From Alteromonas halophila (GTDB lineage: Bacteria > Pseudomonadota > Gammaproteobacteria > Enterobacterales > Alteromonadaceae), in assembly GCF_014651815.1 (NCBI RefSeq), contig NZ_BMXP01000005.1, positions 1-64,000 of the forward strand: 64,000 nucleotides of DNA. The letters are read 5' to 3'. Below, in pieces: positions 1 through 7,088 of the stretch. The notes beneath the pieces were generated by a model, which did no database searches, was not told the origin of the DNA, and saw nothing but the letters and a program-made list of their open reading frames with translations. The first letter of the stretch is position 1. Every line of letters starts with the position of its first letter. Position numbers and translations under genes: made by a program.

Positions 1-2
1 AC

Positions 3-36
3 AACCCCGCAGCACGCAGTGCTGCGGGGTTTCTTG
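3..36 (+). terminator. Rho-independent terminator of an upstream gene
   Basis: A 13-bp perfect stem (3-15 with 19-31, arm AACCCCGCAGCAC) closes a 3-base loop and runs into a T-rich tail (TTTCTTG). It precedes the first gene and probably ends a rightward transcript that begins outside the window. Confidence 0.85.
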
Positions 37-182
37 TTTCTGACACTCGCAACCGTGCACCGATAGCGGTGATCCCCTGGCTCAGGGCGAGAAACGTCAC
101 CATCGTTAAGCAATTGCTTGTCATGTATCAATGGGTTAATGTTAATTTAACTTCAGCGCGCCGCTCAACGGAATGCAGATCT

Positions 183-821
183 ATGCCTATTATAAAATCA
201 CTGCTTCTCCTGCTACTGCTCCCTGTTTGCTTTAAGACACTGGCAACGACACTGACATTTGTGGATCAGGACGGACAGTCGTTGTCTGACGTTGTTGTCA
301 CTGGCAATAGTACTCAGCCTGCAGCTACGCAGCAAAGCAATGAACCCGTGATCATGGATCAGGTAGACAAGCAGTTCGTCCCTCATGTACTGCTTATTAA
401 GCAAGGCCAGCAGGTTGCTTTCCCTAACAGTGACAATATACGCCACCATGTTTACAGTTTTTCTGAAGCTAAACCGTTTGAAATAAAACTGTACAGCGGT
501 GATGACTCGGCCCCGGTGACATTTGAAAAGCCAGGCATTGTCGTGCTTGGCTGTAATATTCACGACAGCATGGTTGGCTACATTTATGTGCAGGATGCGT
601 CGCGTACCTGGCTCAGTGACACTGACGGCAAAATTACGGTGCCGGACAATGTAACGGAAATCGAAATCTGGCATCCGCACCTGGACGTGGTGAAGACGAC
701 AAAACAGTCGGTAACGCTATCAGAGAACAAGGCCTTGCAAACTATCAGGTTAAATTTAAAGGCCAGGCCAAAGCCTGAAACGCAGAGCAATACGTTTGGG
801 AAGCGCACCTTTGGTCACTAG
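183..821 (+). CDS. Cupredoxin-like periplasmic protein (methylamine utilization protein family)
   Basis: Predicted 212-residue secreted protein. The N-terminus is a basic/Leu-rich signal peptide (residues 1-21, cleavage probably after KTLA), which is why the ATG at 183 is preferred to the in-frame GTG upstream. The body has a cupredoxin pattern: a His pair (88-89), then Cys124, His127 and Met130 in the order Cys-x2-His-x2-Met, consistent with a type 1 copper site. Databases often name such proteins after methylamine utilization, but no methylamine dehydrogenase genes are present, so that name should not be taken as function. The stop overlaps the GTG start of the next gene by one base, so it is the first gene of a four-gene operon. 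Copper binding is inferred from the ligand pattern; the electron-transfer partner is unknown. Confidence 0.8.
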   Translation: MPIIKSLLLLLLLPVCFKTLATTLTFVDQDGQSLSDVVVTGNSTQPAATQQSNEPVIMDQVDKQFVPHVLLIKQGQQVAFPNSDNIRHHVYSFSEAKPFEIKLYSGDDSAPVTFEKPGIVVLGCNIHDSMVGYIYVQDASRTWLSDTDGKITVPDNVTEIEIWHPHLDVVKTTKQSVTLSENKALQTIRLNLKARPKPETQSNTFGKRTFGH

Positions 822-3160
822 TGCCTATGCAAATATCACTTAGACACAGCCTGTTCAGACTGCTCTTAGGTGGCATTGTTATCACTGCCATGCTGATTTT
901 GTTTGCGGTGTGGAACGGAACTAACGATCTTATTCAGAAAAATGTCGAGCGTGAACTTCTGATAAGTCGTGGTATTTTGCAGCGTGTCATTACTGATCGC
1001 TACGATGGCTTAGGCACGGCCTCGTCGGCGATCAGCAATACCTTTGAATTTCGCCAACAGGTTGGTCTGCGTAGTATTCCCGATTTAAACAGCACCCTCG
1101 AAAGTTTTGCACGGCGACTGGATGCGCAGCAATTGCTGGTCATGGATCTGCAGCACAAAATCATTACTTCACTTCCAGAGCGGTTAGCCCAGGGTCAGGT
1201 CACGCCGTTTAAGGCACTAAACCGTAAAATTGATTATGACACCGTGGTCGGCGATTTTATTGTTTTAGATAATACGCTCTACTATATGGTAGTAACGCCG
1301 GTTAAAGCGCCCAGAACCATCGCTTACCTTGGCGTTGGCTTTCAGTTCAGCCGTGCGTTTCTGTCTAATCTCAGCGACGTTGTGGGCGCGGAAATTATTG
1401 TGCATCTGAATGAGGCCCAGGGAGAGCAGCGCATTCTCAGTGCCAGTGTAGATTCACAGCGCGCCAGCGCTTTACTGGCAGAATCCGGGCAGGAGCCCAG
1501 CTGGTTTGACATTACGCTCGACACTGAGGGCCATTATCTGACGCGAAGCTTCTCATTGCCTGAACTGGGTGAGCTTCCTGTCGAATTCTCACTGGCACTG
1601 GATGTCGGCCCCCAGTTTCGCAGCTTTACCAACCTTCAGTTAACCATCATCTTTATTGCACTGGTCGCAATGCTTGTGGCACTGGCTGTTGCTATGCTGT
1701 TGTCGAAGCGCGTCAGCGGGCCCGTGGCAAGTCTGGTAGAGGCCGTAAATAACATCGCCAATGGTGATTACGAGCAGCCTCTTAAACCCAAAGGGCGGTT
1801 GTCAGAAATTGCCGATCTGGCTAAAGCATTCACCAGCATGCAACAACGTATTCGCTCCCGTGAAGAGCGCATTCGCTATCAGGCACAACATGACATGCTA
1901 ACTGGCTTATACAACCGGGATTATGTGGACCAGCGGCTTGAGGCGAGGCTCGGCGCCGGCGAAACACTACAAATTGTAGGAATTAATATCAGTGGGTTTA
2001 GAACCATCAACGATCTGTATGGTTACTCAAACGGCGATACCTGCCTGAAAATTGTGGCCGAACGCTTACTGCGCTGGCCCGGGATGGCGGCGCGATTATC
2101 CGGCGGAGAAGTGTTGTTCGTGCCGGACCAGGCGCTTACCGAGTTACAGCTGGAAACGCTGCGCTATATTCTGGAACAGCCGGTTGAAACGAACGCTCTC
2201 TCGATTCCGGTCAGGGTCACGATTTCGGTAATTAATTGCCCGGAAAGTGGCCACTCTGCGCAGGAAATTTTCAGAAAAATCAACATTGTTGCCGATGAAA
2301 ACGAACGCTCAGGCAAATGGCTGGTGTGGTACCACGAAGAAATGGAGCAACATTACCTGCGCCGGCTGACCATTATCACTGAGCTCAAAAAAGCGCTGAT
2401 GAGTGAGCACACCGAATTATCTATGGTGTACCAGCCGAAAATAAATCTGGAAACGTCGCAAATCTGCAGTGTTGAGGCCCTGATACGCTGGAATAACAAA
2501 GCCCTGGGATTTGTGCCTCCAGATGAATTTATTGGTATTGCAGAACAGGCCGGATTAATTGAACTGGTAACCAGCTGGGTTATCGAACGAACACTTATCG
2601 ATTTAGCCTCATTTCGGGAGGCGGGCTACAGCTTCACTGTGGCAATGAATTTGTCGACCCAGGATATACAGCATCCCGAACTGTTGGGACGGCTGAACAG
2701 TGTGATCCGTCGTGAAGGACTGCTGCCTGAAGATCTTGAGCTGGAAATTACAGAAAGTGATCTGGTTGAAGACGCGGCGACAGCAACGGACAACCTGACC
2801 AAACTGTCCAATTTAGGTTATCGTTTTGCGATTGATGATTTTGGTACAGGTTACTCCTCCCTCGCTTACTTAAAAACGTTGCCGGTGAATACCATTAAAA
2901 TTGATAAGAGTTTTGTACTGAACCTGGCAACTGACCGTTCCGATCAGCAAATTGTCCGCACGGTGCTGAACCTGGCAAAAGTGTTTGGCCTGGAGGTGGT
3001 GGCGGAAGGCGTTGAAGATGAGACGTCGCTTAATGTGCTTAAAAAATGGGGGTGTAATATTGCGCAGGGTTATTTCATTAGTAAGCCTGTCACAACAGAG
3101 GGGCTGTTTGAATGGCTGGCAAATTCACCGTATTCAATAAAAAATAAGGAAGATTTATGA
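821..3160 (+). CDS. Membrane c-di-GMP phosphodiesterase (Cache-HAMP-GGDEF*-EAL)
   Basis: 779-residue inner-membrane signalling protein. TM1 is at about 12-31, a periplasmic Cache-like sensor at about 33-270, TM2 at 272-295, HAMP to about 348, GGDEF at about 355-505 and EAL at about 525-770. The GGDEF signature is degenerate (SGGEV near 427-431), so cyclase activity is unlikely. The EAL domain keeps its catalytic features: EAL at 552-554, Asn610, Glu642, DDFGTG at 672-677, Lys696 and Glu729. The likely role is hydrolysis of c-di-GMP in response to a periplasmic signal. The start is GTG at 821 (ATG at 827 is an alternative), overlapping the previous stop by one base; its own stop overlaps the next ATG (ATGA). 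Both neighbours are exported proteins, which suggests they feed or read the periplasmic sensor. Confidence 0.9.
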   Translation: MPMQISLRHSLFRLLLGGIVITAMLILFAVWNGTNDLIQKNVERELLISRGILQRVITDRYDGLGTASSAISNTFEFRQQVGLRSIPDLNSTLESFARRLDAQQLLVMDLQHKIITSLPERLAQGQVTPFKALNRKIDYDTVVGDFIVLDNTLYYMVVTPVKAPRTIAYLGVGFQFSRAFLSNLSDVVGAEIIVHLNEAQGEQRILSASVDSQRASALLAESGQEPSWFDITLDTEGHYLTRSFSLPELGELPVEFSLALDVGPQFRSFTNLQLTIIFIALVAMLVALAVAMLLSKRVSGPVASLVEAVNNIANGDYEQPLKPKGRLSEIADLAKAFTSMQQRIRSREERIRYQAQHDMLTGLYNRDYVDQRLEARLGAGETLQIVGINISGFRTINDLYGYSNGDTCLKIVAERLLRWPGMAARLSGGEVLFVPDQALTELQLETLRYILEQPVETNALSIPVRVTISVINCPESGHSAQEIFRKINIVADENERSGKWLVWYHEEMEQHYLRRLTIITELKKALMSEHTELSMVYQPKINLETSQICSVEALIRWNNKALGFVPPDEFIGIAEQAGLIELVTSWVIERTLIDLASFREAGYSFTVAMNLSTQDIQHPELLGRLNSVIRREGLLPEDLELEITESDLVEDAATATDNLTKLSNLGYRFAIDDFGTGYSSLAYLKTLPVNTIKIDKSFVLNLATDRSDQQIVRTVLNLAKVFGLEVVAEGVEDETSLNVLKKWGCNIAQGYFISKPVTTEGLFEWLANSPYSIKNKEDL

Positions 3161-3993
3161 GGGGAACGTATTGCGCTGTTCTGGCACTGTTAACCCTGTC
3201 TCAGAATGTCATTGCCGACGAGGGCAAGCTGATTGGTACAGCAGGCCTGAATCAGATAGAAGGGGCAGGCGGCGGTGGTCTGGTGCCCTGGGCGACATTG
3301 TCGGGGTATGACTCACAGGAGCAAACGTCGTTAAATGTCTTTGCCACCAACGTCAATGTTGATGATTACCGTCTCCAGGTGCTGGGAAGCAGTGTGTCAC
3401 TCTACGACAGAGTGGAAGTTTCGGCGGCCCGTCATACCTTTGATTTAACCAGCCTAGGTGGTGAAATCAGACAGAATATTTACGGGGCTAAGGTGCGCCT
3501 CTATGGCGATGTGGTGTATTCACAGTATCCGCAGCTCAGTGCTGGTGTTCAGTATAAGGATTTGCAGGACGATACGATTGCCAACGCGCTTGGTAGTACG
3601 GATAGCAGCGGTCTGGACTATTACCTGTCAGCAACTAAAGTGCATTTAGGCGCGGCGGCTGGCTATAACCTGGTCTGGAATGTGACCGCACGTATGACGA
3701 AAGCGAATCAGCTGGGGTTGCTGGGCTTTGGTCATGCCACGCAGGATAACCACGAGTTAATGATGGAAGGCTCTGTGGGCATACTGTTCAACCGCCATCT
3801 TGCAGTCGGCGCAGAGTATCGGCAGAAACCTGATAATCTGGGCCTCGGTGAAGATGACTGGTGGGATGTCTTTGTCACTTATATTCCCTCAAAGTCTTTC
3901 AACGTGACGCTGGCCTGGGCTGAGTTAGGCAGTATAGCCGGTGCGCAGGGGCAGGATGGACTGTATCTGTCGATAGGAGGTCAGTTATGGTGA
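3157..3993 (+). CDS. DUF3034 family outer-membrane beta-barrel protein
   Basis: 278 residues with a signal peptide (about 1-20, ending near VIADE) followed by alternating hydrophobic/polar strands, Gly-rich turns and a C-terminal aromatic residue (GGQLW), as expected for an outer-membrane barrel. The opening of the mature part (KLIGTAGLNQIEGAGGGGLVP) matches my memory of DUF3034 proteins. Function is not known for the family. The ATG at 3157 overlaps the stop of the phosphodiesterase gene and follows an AAGGA ribosome site. It is third in a four-gene overlapping unit, so it is probably made with the c-di-GMP enzyme and the lipoprotein globin. Confidence 0.8.
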   Translation: MRGTYCAVLALLTLSQNVIADEGKLIGTAGLNQIEGAGGGGLVPWATLSGYDSQEQTSLNVFATNVNVDDYRLQVLGSSVSLYDRVEVSAARHTFDLTSLGGEIRQNIYGAKVRLYGDVVYSQYPQLSAGVQYKDLQDDTIANALGSTDSSGLDYYLSATKVHLGAAAGYNLVWNVTARMTKANQLGLLGFGHATQDNHELMMEGSVGILFNRHLAVGAEYRQKPDNLGLGEDDWWDVFVTYIPSKSFNVTLAWAELGSIAGAQGQDGLYLSIGGQLW

Positions 3994-4403
3994 AATGTGT
4001 AAGCAGTATGCTCATTATTCTTGCATTAGCTGGCTGTGCTACTACTCAGCAGAGTCTTTATGATGAGCTGGGCGGTAAACAAACGATTGCGGCAATTGTC
4101 GATAATTTTATCACTGAAATTCAGTACGATGCTGAAATCCTGCCATACTTTGAGGGCAGTGATATTGCGCGGTTCCGTGACAAGCTTGAGGAGCAGCTTT
4201 GTGATGTTGCCGATGGCCCCTGTGACTACACCGGCGATACGATGGCTCAGGTTCATGCTGGTATGGCTATCACTGAACATGATTTTAACCTGACCGTCGA
4301 CTTGCTTATCAATGCGATGACGCAGGCGGGTGTGCCCCACCGGGTACAGAACAAACTTCTGGCACGTCTGGCGCCGATGCGAAAGGATATGTTGTACAAA
4401 TAG
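3987..4403 (+). CDS. Lipoprotein-anchored group 1 truncated haemoglobin
   Basis: 138 residues. The N-terminus is a lipoprotein signal with lipobox LAGC (lipidated Cys17), followed by a truncated globin fold beginning SLYDELGG, a classic trHb start. The QVHAGMAI segment holds the proximal haem ligand, His90. The protein should therefore sit on the periplasmic side of a membrane, unusual for a globin family that is normally cytoplasmic. Position +2 after the lipidated Cys is Ala, so outer-membrane sorting is plausible. A strong AGGAGG lies six bases before the ATG, and the start overlaps the DUF3034 gene by seven bases. Known trHbs bind O2 or NO; ligand and role here are inference. Last gene of the operon; no clear terminator follows. 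Confidence 0.88.
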   Translation: MVKCVSSMLIILALAGCATTQQSLYDELGGKQTIAAIVDNFITEIQYDAEILPYFEGSDIARFRDKLEEQLCDVADGPCDYTGDTMAQVHAGMAITEHDFNLTVDLLINAMTQAGVPHRVQNKLLARLAPMRKDMLYK

Positions 4404-4619
4404 CTTGCTCGTCGGGCGCGGTGTTGCAGGTTATGCGTATCGCGCTGTAACGACTGGCAGTAATTTTGCAGTAACAGTAATGCAATTTGCAGTCTATGTC
4501 GCAGAAGCGCACATACACACAACGATGTGTCCCACGCAGGTCGCGTCAGCGACGTCACTGGGAAGGTGTACTGGGGCTTACAGGCATATGTCCGCGTTCA
4601 TACAAATGAGGAGCTAACA

Positions 4620-4778
4620 GTGGATATTTTACGGATTATCTTGTCAATTTTACTGCCGCCGCTTGGGGTATTCCTGCAGGTAGGGATAGGACCACAATTC
4701 TGGATCAACATTTTGCTGACATTACTGGGTTATATTCCCGGTATTATTCACGCTGTGTATATTATTGCCAGTCGTTAA
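4620..4778 (+). CDS. YqaE/Pmp3 family membrane micropeptide
   Basis: 52-residue protein with two hydrophobic segments, the first with the family signature ILSILLPPLGVFLQVG and the second LLTLLGYIPGIIHAVYII. The Pmp3/YqaE family is small stress- or salt-inducible inner-membrane proteins that influence membrane potential in yeast and plants; the bacterial role is poorly defined. The GTG start at 4620 is chosen because GAGG lies just upstream (GAGGAGCTAACA) and the longer in-frame ORF from 4527 adds a non-conserved N-terminus. A strong terminator begins five bases after the stop. It is probably transcribed alone from the 217-bp gap upstream, where I could not pick a convincing promoter. Confidence 0.9.
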   Translation: MDILRIILSILLPPLGVFLQVGIGPQFWINILLTLLGYIPGIIHAVYIIASR

Positions 4779-4782
4779 AAAA

Positions 4783-4806
4783 AAGCGCCGAAAGGCGCTT
4801 TTTTGT
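4783..4806. terminator. Bidirectional Rho-independent terminator
   Basis: Stem AAGCGCC / GGCGCTT (4783-4789 and 4794-4800) with a GAAA tetraloop and a T run to 4805. It lies between the convergent Pmp3-type and DUF1328 genes; the A run on the left serves the opposite strand, so it can end both transcripts. Confidence 0.9.
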
Positions 4807-4813
4807 TAGGTAC

Positions 4814-4987
4814 CTATTTTCTTCGCGCGCTTTGTATAAACGAAGCTACCAGCGACAACGCAAGTAAAATAGCAAATATGTAGAAGATAAACTGCGCAAT
4901 GGACGTTGCGGTACTGGCAGCGCCGCCAAAACCGAACAGCGCAGCTATAATCGCGATCGCGAAAAATATCAGTGACCAAACCAGCAT
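4814..4987 (-). CDS. DUF1328 family small membrane protein
   Basis: 57-residue protein beginning MLVWSLIFFAIAIIAALFGF with two hydrophobic helices separated by a GGAAST turn and a basic tail (QSARRK). This is the typical DUF1328 (YtjA-like) pattern of short stress-associated inner-membrane proteins of unknown function. A good ribosome site (CAGGAGAG) lies just before the ATG at 4987. The neighbours are a Pmp3-like micropeptide and a hemerythrin, suggesting a small cluster of envelope or oxidative stress genes. Confidence 0.9.
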   Translation of the reverse strand: MLVWSLIFFAIAIIAALFGFGGAASTATSIAQFIFYIFAILLALSLVASFIQSARRK

Positions 4988-5008
4988 GATAACTCTCCTG
5001 AATGCCTG

Positions 5009-5452
5009 TTAGGCAGCCTTCGTTTCACTTTTCATTTCGTCAATGTAGCCTTTCGCCAGCTGCTCTTTTTCACTGCTGTTTAATAGTTTGCCGGCCGTCT
5101 GGAAAAATCCCTGCTCTTCATCAGCCAGGTGATGCTCAACTTTTTCTCTGAGCGTTTTTAAATGATGCAGCCAGGCTGACGAGGACATATCTGTCTCATC
5201 CAGTTTTTCCAGTAGTTCATCTATCTCGTGATGCTCGGCAATACCGTGGCGCGAGAGTTCTACCGCTTCGTCATACTCTAACAGAGGCGAGTAAAAGTGA
5301 CGCTCTTCAGCAACGGCGTGACGTTCAAGCTGCTGTTTAAGATCGGCGTAGTACTCCCTGCGAGCCGCTGTATCACCGCTGGTCTCGTTAAGAATTTTAA
5401 GCAGTAACCGTTGCTTTTCATGATCCTGACGCAATGCTTCGAAAATCTGCAT
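5009..5452 (-). CDS. Hemerythrin HHE domain protein
   Basis: 147-residue four-helix protein with the HHE ligand pattern: His11 in RQDHEKQ, HAVAEERHFY, HGIAEHHE and HHLADEEQGFF. These residues would hold a di-iron centre that binds O2, NO or reacts with peroxide. The ATG at 5452 is preferred because CAGGAG lies six bases upstream; the longer frame starting at 5470 lacks a ribosome site and would swallow this one. No signal peptide is visible, so it is cytoplasmic. It sits 21 bases upstream of the DUF1328 gene on the same strand, so the two may be cotranscribed. Substrate and partners cannot be read from sequence. Confidence 0.88.
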   Translation of the reverse strand: MQIFEALRQDHEKQRLLLKILNETSGDTAARREYYADLKQQLERHAVAEERHFYSPLLEYDEAVELSRHGIAEHHEIDELLEKLDETDMSSSAWLHHLKTLREKVEHHLADEEQGFFQTAGKLLNSSEKEQLAKGYIDEMKSETKAA

Positions 5453-5618
5453 ATGATGCTCCTGTGGCATTAGTAAAAAAAGAGAACAGGATTTACTTTG
5501 CTAAATTCATTCCAGTTTTATTTTATGTAACACATTGATAAAACAGCTAAAGATATAGTTCGGGTTAAGACAGACTGAGAAATTGGTACGCACAGTGGGT
5601 AGCTTTTACATAAGCTGA

Positions 5619-5662
5619 AACACCCGCCATGACTGTTCGGTTTTGTGCCTGTGGCGGGTGTT
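5619..5662 (-). terminator. Hairpin downstream of gdhA
   Basis: An 11-bp perfect inverted repeat (5619-5629 and 5652-5662, arm AACACCCGCCA) with a 22-base loop lies 29 bases beyond the gdhA stop. On the minus strand it is followed only by TTTCAG, so it is a weak intrinsic terminator or an mRNA 3' protective stem. Confidence 0.5.
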
Positions 5663-5690
5663 AGCCGACGAGGAAGGGGAGGCAGGGAGG

Positions 5691-7052
5691 TCAAATGCCC
5701 TGCGCTACCATCGCATCAGCCAGACGACGGAATCCGGCAATATTAGCGCCGCGGCTGTAGTTAACAAAGCCGTCATCCTGTCCTTCATCTACACACACCT
5801 GATGGATGTCTTCCATCACAGATTTAAGGGCTGCGTCCAGTTTTTCGAATGACACTGGCCGAAACGCCGCGTTTTGTGACATTTCCATTCCGGAAAGCGC
5901 CACACCGCCAGCATTTGAGGCCTTACCGGGCACATGTGGAATTTTTGCCTTTAAAAACGCCTGCTTTGCTCCGTCGGTACAGGGCATGTTAGCGCCTTCT
6001 AGGACCAGTTGGCAGCCGTTCTCAATAAGCACCTTGGCATGTTCATCATTCAGCTCGTTTTGTGTTGCGCAGGGCAGGGCGACATCACAGCGCAATGACC
6101 ACGGAGCTTTTCCGGCATGCCACTTACCACCAAATTTGTCTGACAGGGCTTTAAGAATATTGTCGCTGTCCTGTTTATTGTCCATCGCCCAGCTGATCAT
6201 TTCTGCTGTTAGGCCATCTTCATATTCGTAGAAGCCCCGGCTGTTGGACAGTGATATGACACAGCCTTCATGCTGGGCGGCTTTCAGGGCCGCATGCAAG
6301 GCCACGTTGCCAGCCCCGGAAATCGCGATCCGCTTGTTGGTTAGTGTGGTCTGATGGGACTCCAGCACCGCGAGCAGGAAATAGATAAGCCCAAAGCCAG
6401 TGGCTTCGGTGCGTACAAAACTACCGCCAAAATCGACCCCTTTACCGGTAAGTACGCCTTCAAAACGGTTATTCAGTCGCCGGTACTGGCCATACATGTA
6501 ACCAATTTCCCTGGCACCCACATTAATATCTCCGGCAGGTACATCGGTTCGGGCACCGATATGCCGCTGCAGCTCGGTCATAAATGCCTGACAAAAACGC
6601 ATAACGTCGTCATCACTGCGGCCTTTAGGATTAAAGTCTGCACCGCCTTTAGCACCGCCAATCGGCAAGCCGGTCAGGGCATTTTTAAACGACTGTTCAA
6701 AAGCCAGGAATTTGAGGATAGATTCATTGACGGTGGGGTGAAAACGCAGCCCTCCTTTATACGGCCCGATCAGACCACTGTGCTGAACCCGCCAGGCCTG
6801 ATTAATTTCAATGTCACCGCTGGTATTTTTCCAGCATACATTGAAGTGAATGATGCGCTCCGGCACACACAGCCTGCGTAATACATCGTTGCGCTTATAG
6901 TCACTGTGCGCGTTAAATATAGGTATTATGTCGTCATAGACCTCTTTAACAGCCTGAAGGTACTCTTCTTGATCCGGGTGACGGTCAGCCAGCCAGTCTA
7001 CTACTTTGTCATAATTAGATTTTGAACTCATTGACTTCACTTCATTTAACAT
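5691..7052 (-). CDS. gdhA: NADP-specific glutamate dehydrogenase
   Basis: 453 residues, the normal length for the hexameric NADP-dependent enzyme that aminates 2-oxoglutarate to glutamate. Visible motifs are the substrate region KGGLRFHPTVNESILKFLAFEQ, the catalytic Lys region GLPIGGAKGGADF, PAGDINVGAREIGYM and the Rossmann glycines ISGAGNVALHAA. A second in-frame ATG lies seven codons in (7031); GAGG before 7052 favours the first, but either is possible. Single-gene unit with an inverted repeat downstream. It connects nitrogen assimilation to 2-oxoglutarate from the TCA genes at the right end of the window. Confidence 0.96.
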   Translation of the reverse strand: MLNEVKSMSSKSNYDKVVDWLADRHPDQEEYLQAVKEVYDDIIPIFNAHSDYKRNDVLRRLCVPERIIHFNVCWKNTSGDIEINQAWRVQHSGLIGPYKGGLRFHPTVNESILKFLAFEQSFKNALTGLPIGGAKGGADFNPKGRSDDDVMRFCQAFMTELQRHIGARTDVPAGDINVGAREIGYMYGQYRRLNNRFEGVLTGKGVDFGGSFVRTEATGFGLIYFLLAVLESHQTTLTNKRIAISGAGNVALHAALKAAQHEGCVISLSNSRGFYEYEDGLTAEMISWAMDNKQDSDNILKALSDKFGGKWHAGKAPWSLRCDVALPCATQNELNDEHAKVLIENGCQLVLEGANMPCTDGAKQAFLKAKIPHVPGKASNAGGVALSGMEMSQNAAFRPVSFEKLDAALKSVMEDIHQVCVDEGQDDGFVNYSRGANIAGFRRLADAMVAQGI

Positions 7053-7088
7053 AACGCCTCATACATACCTTGGCAGAGGCGGGGGCGA

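Noticed and set aside
213-680. Leftward 155-codon ORF over the cupredoxin gene
   Set aside because: Antisense to a gene with clear signal peptide and copper ligands; no start signals.
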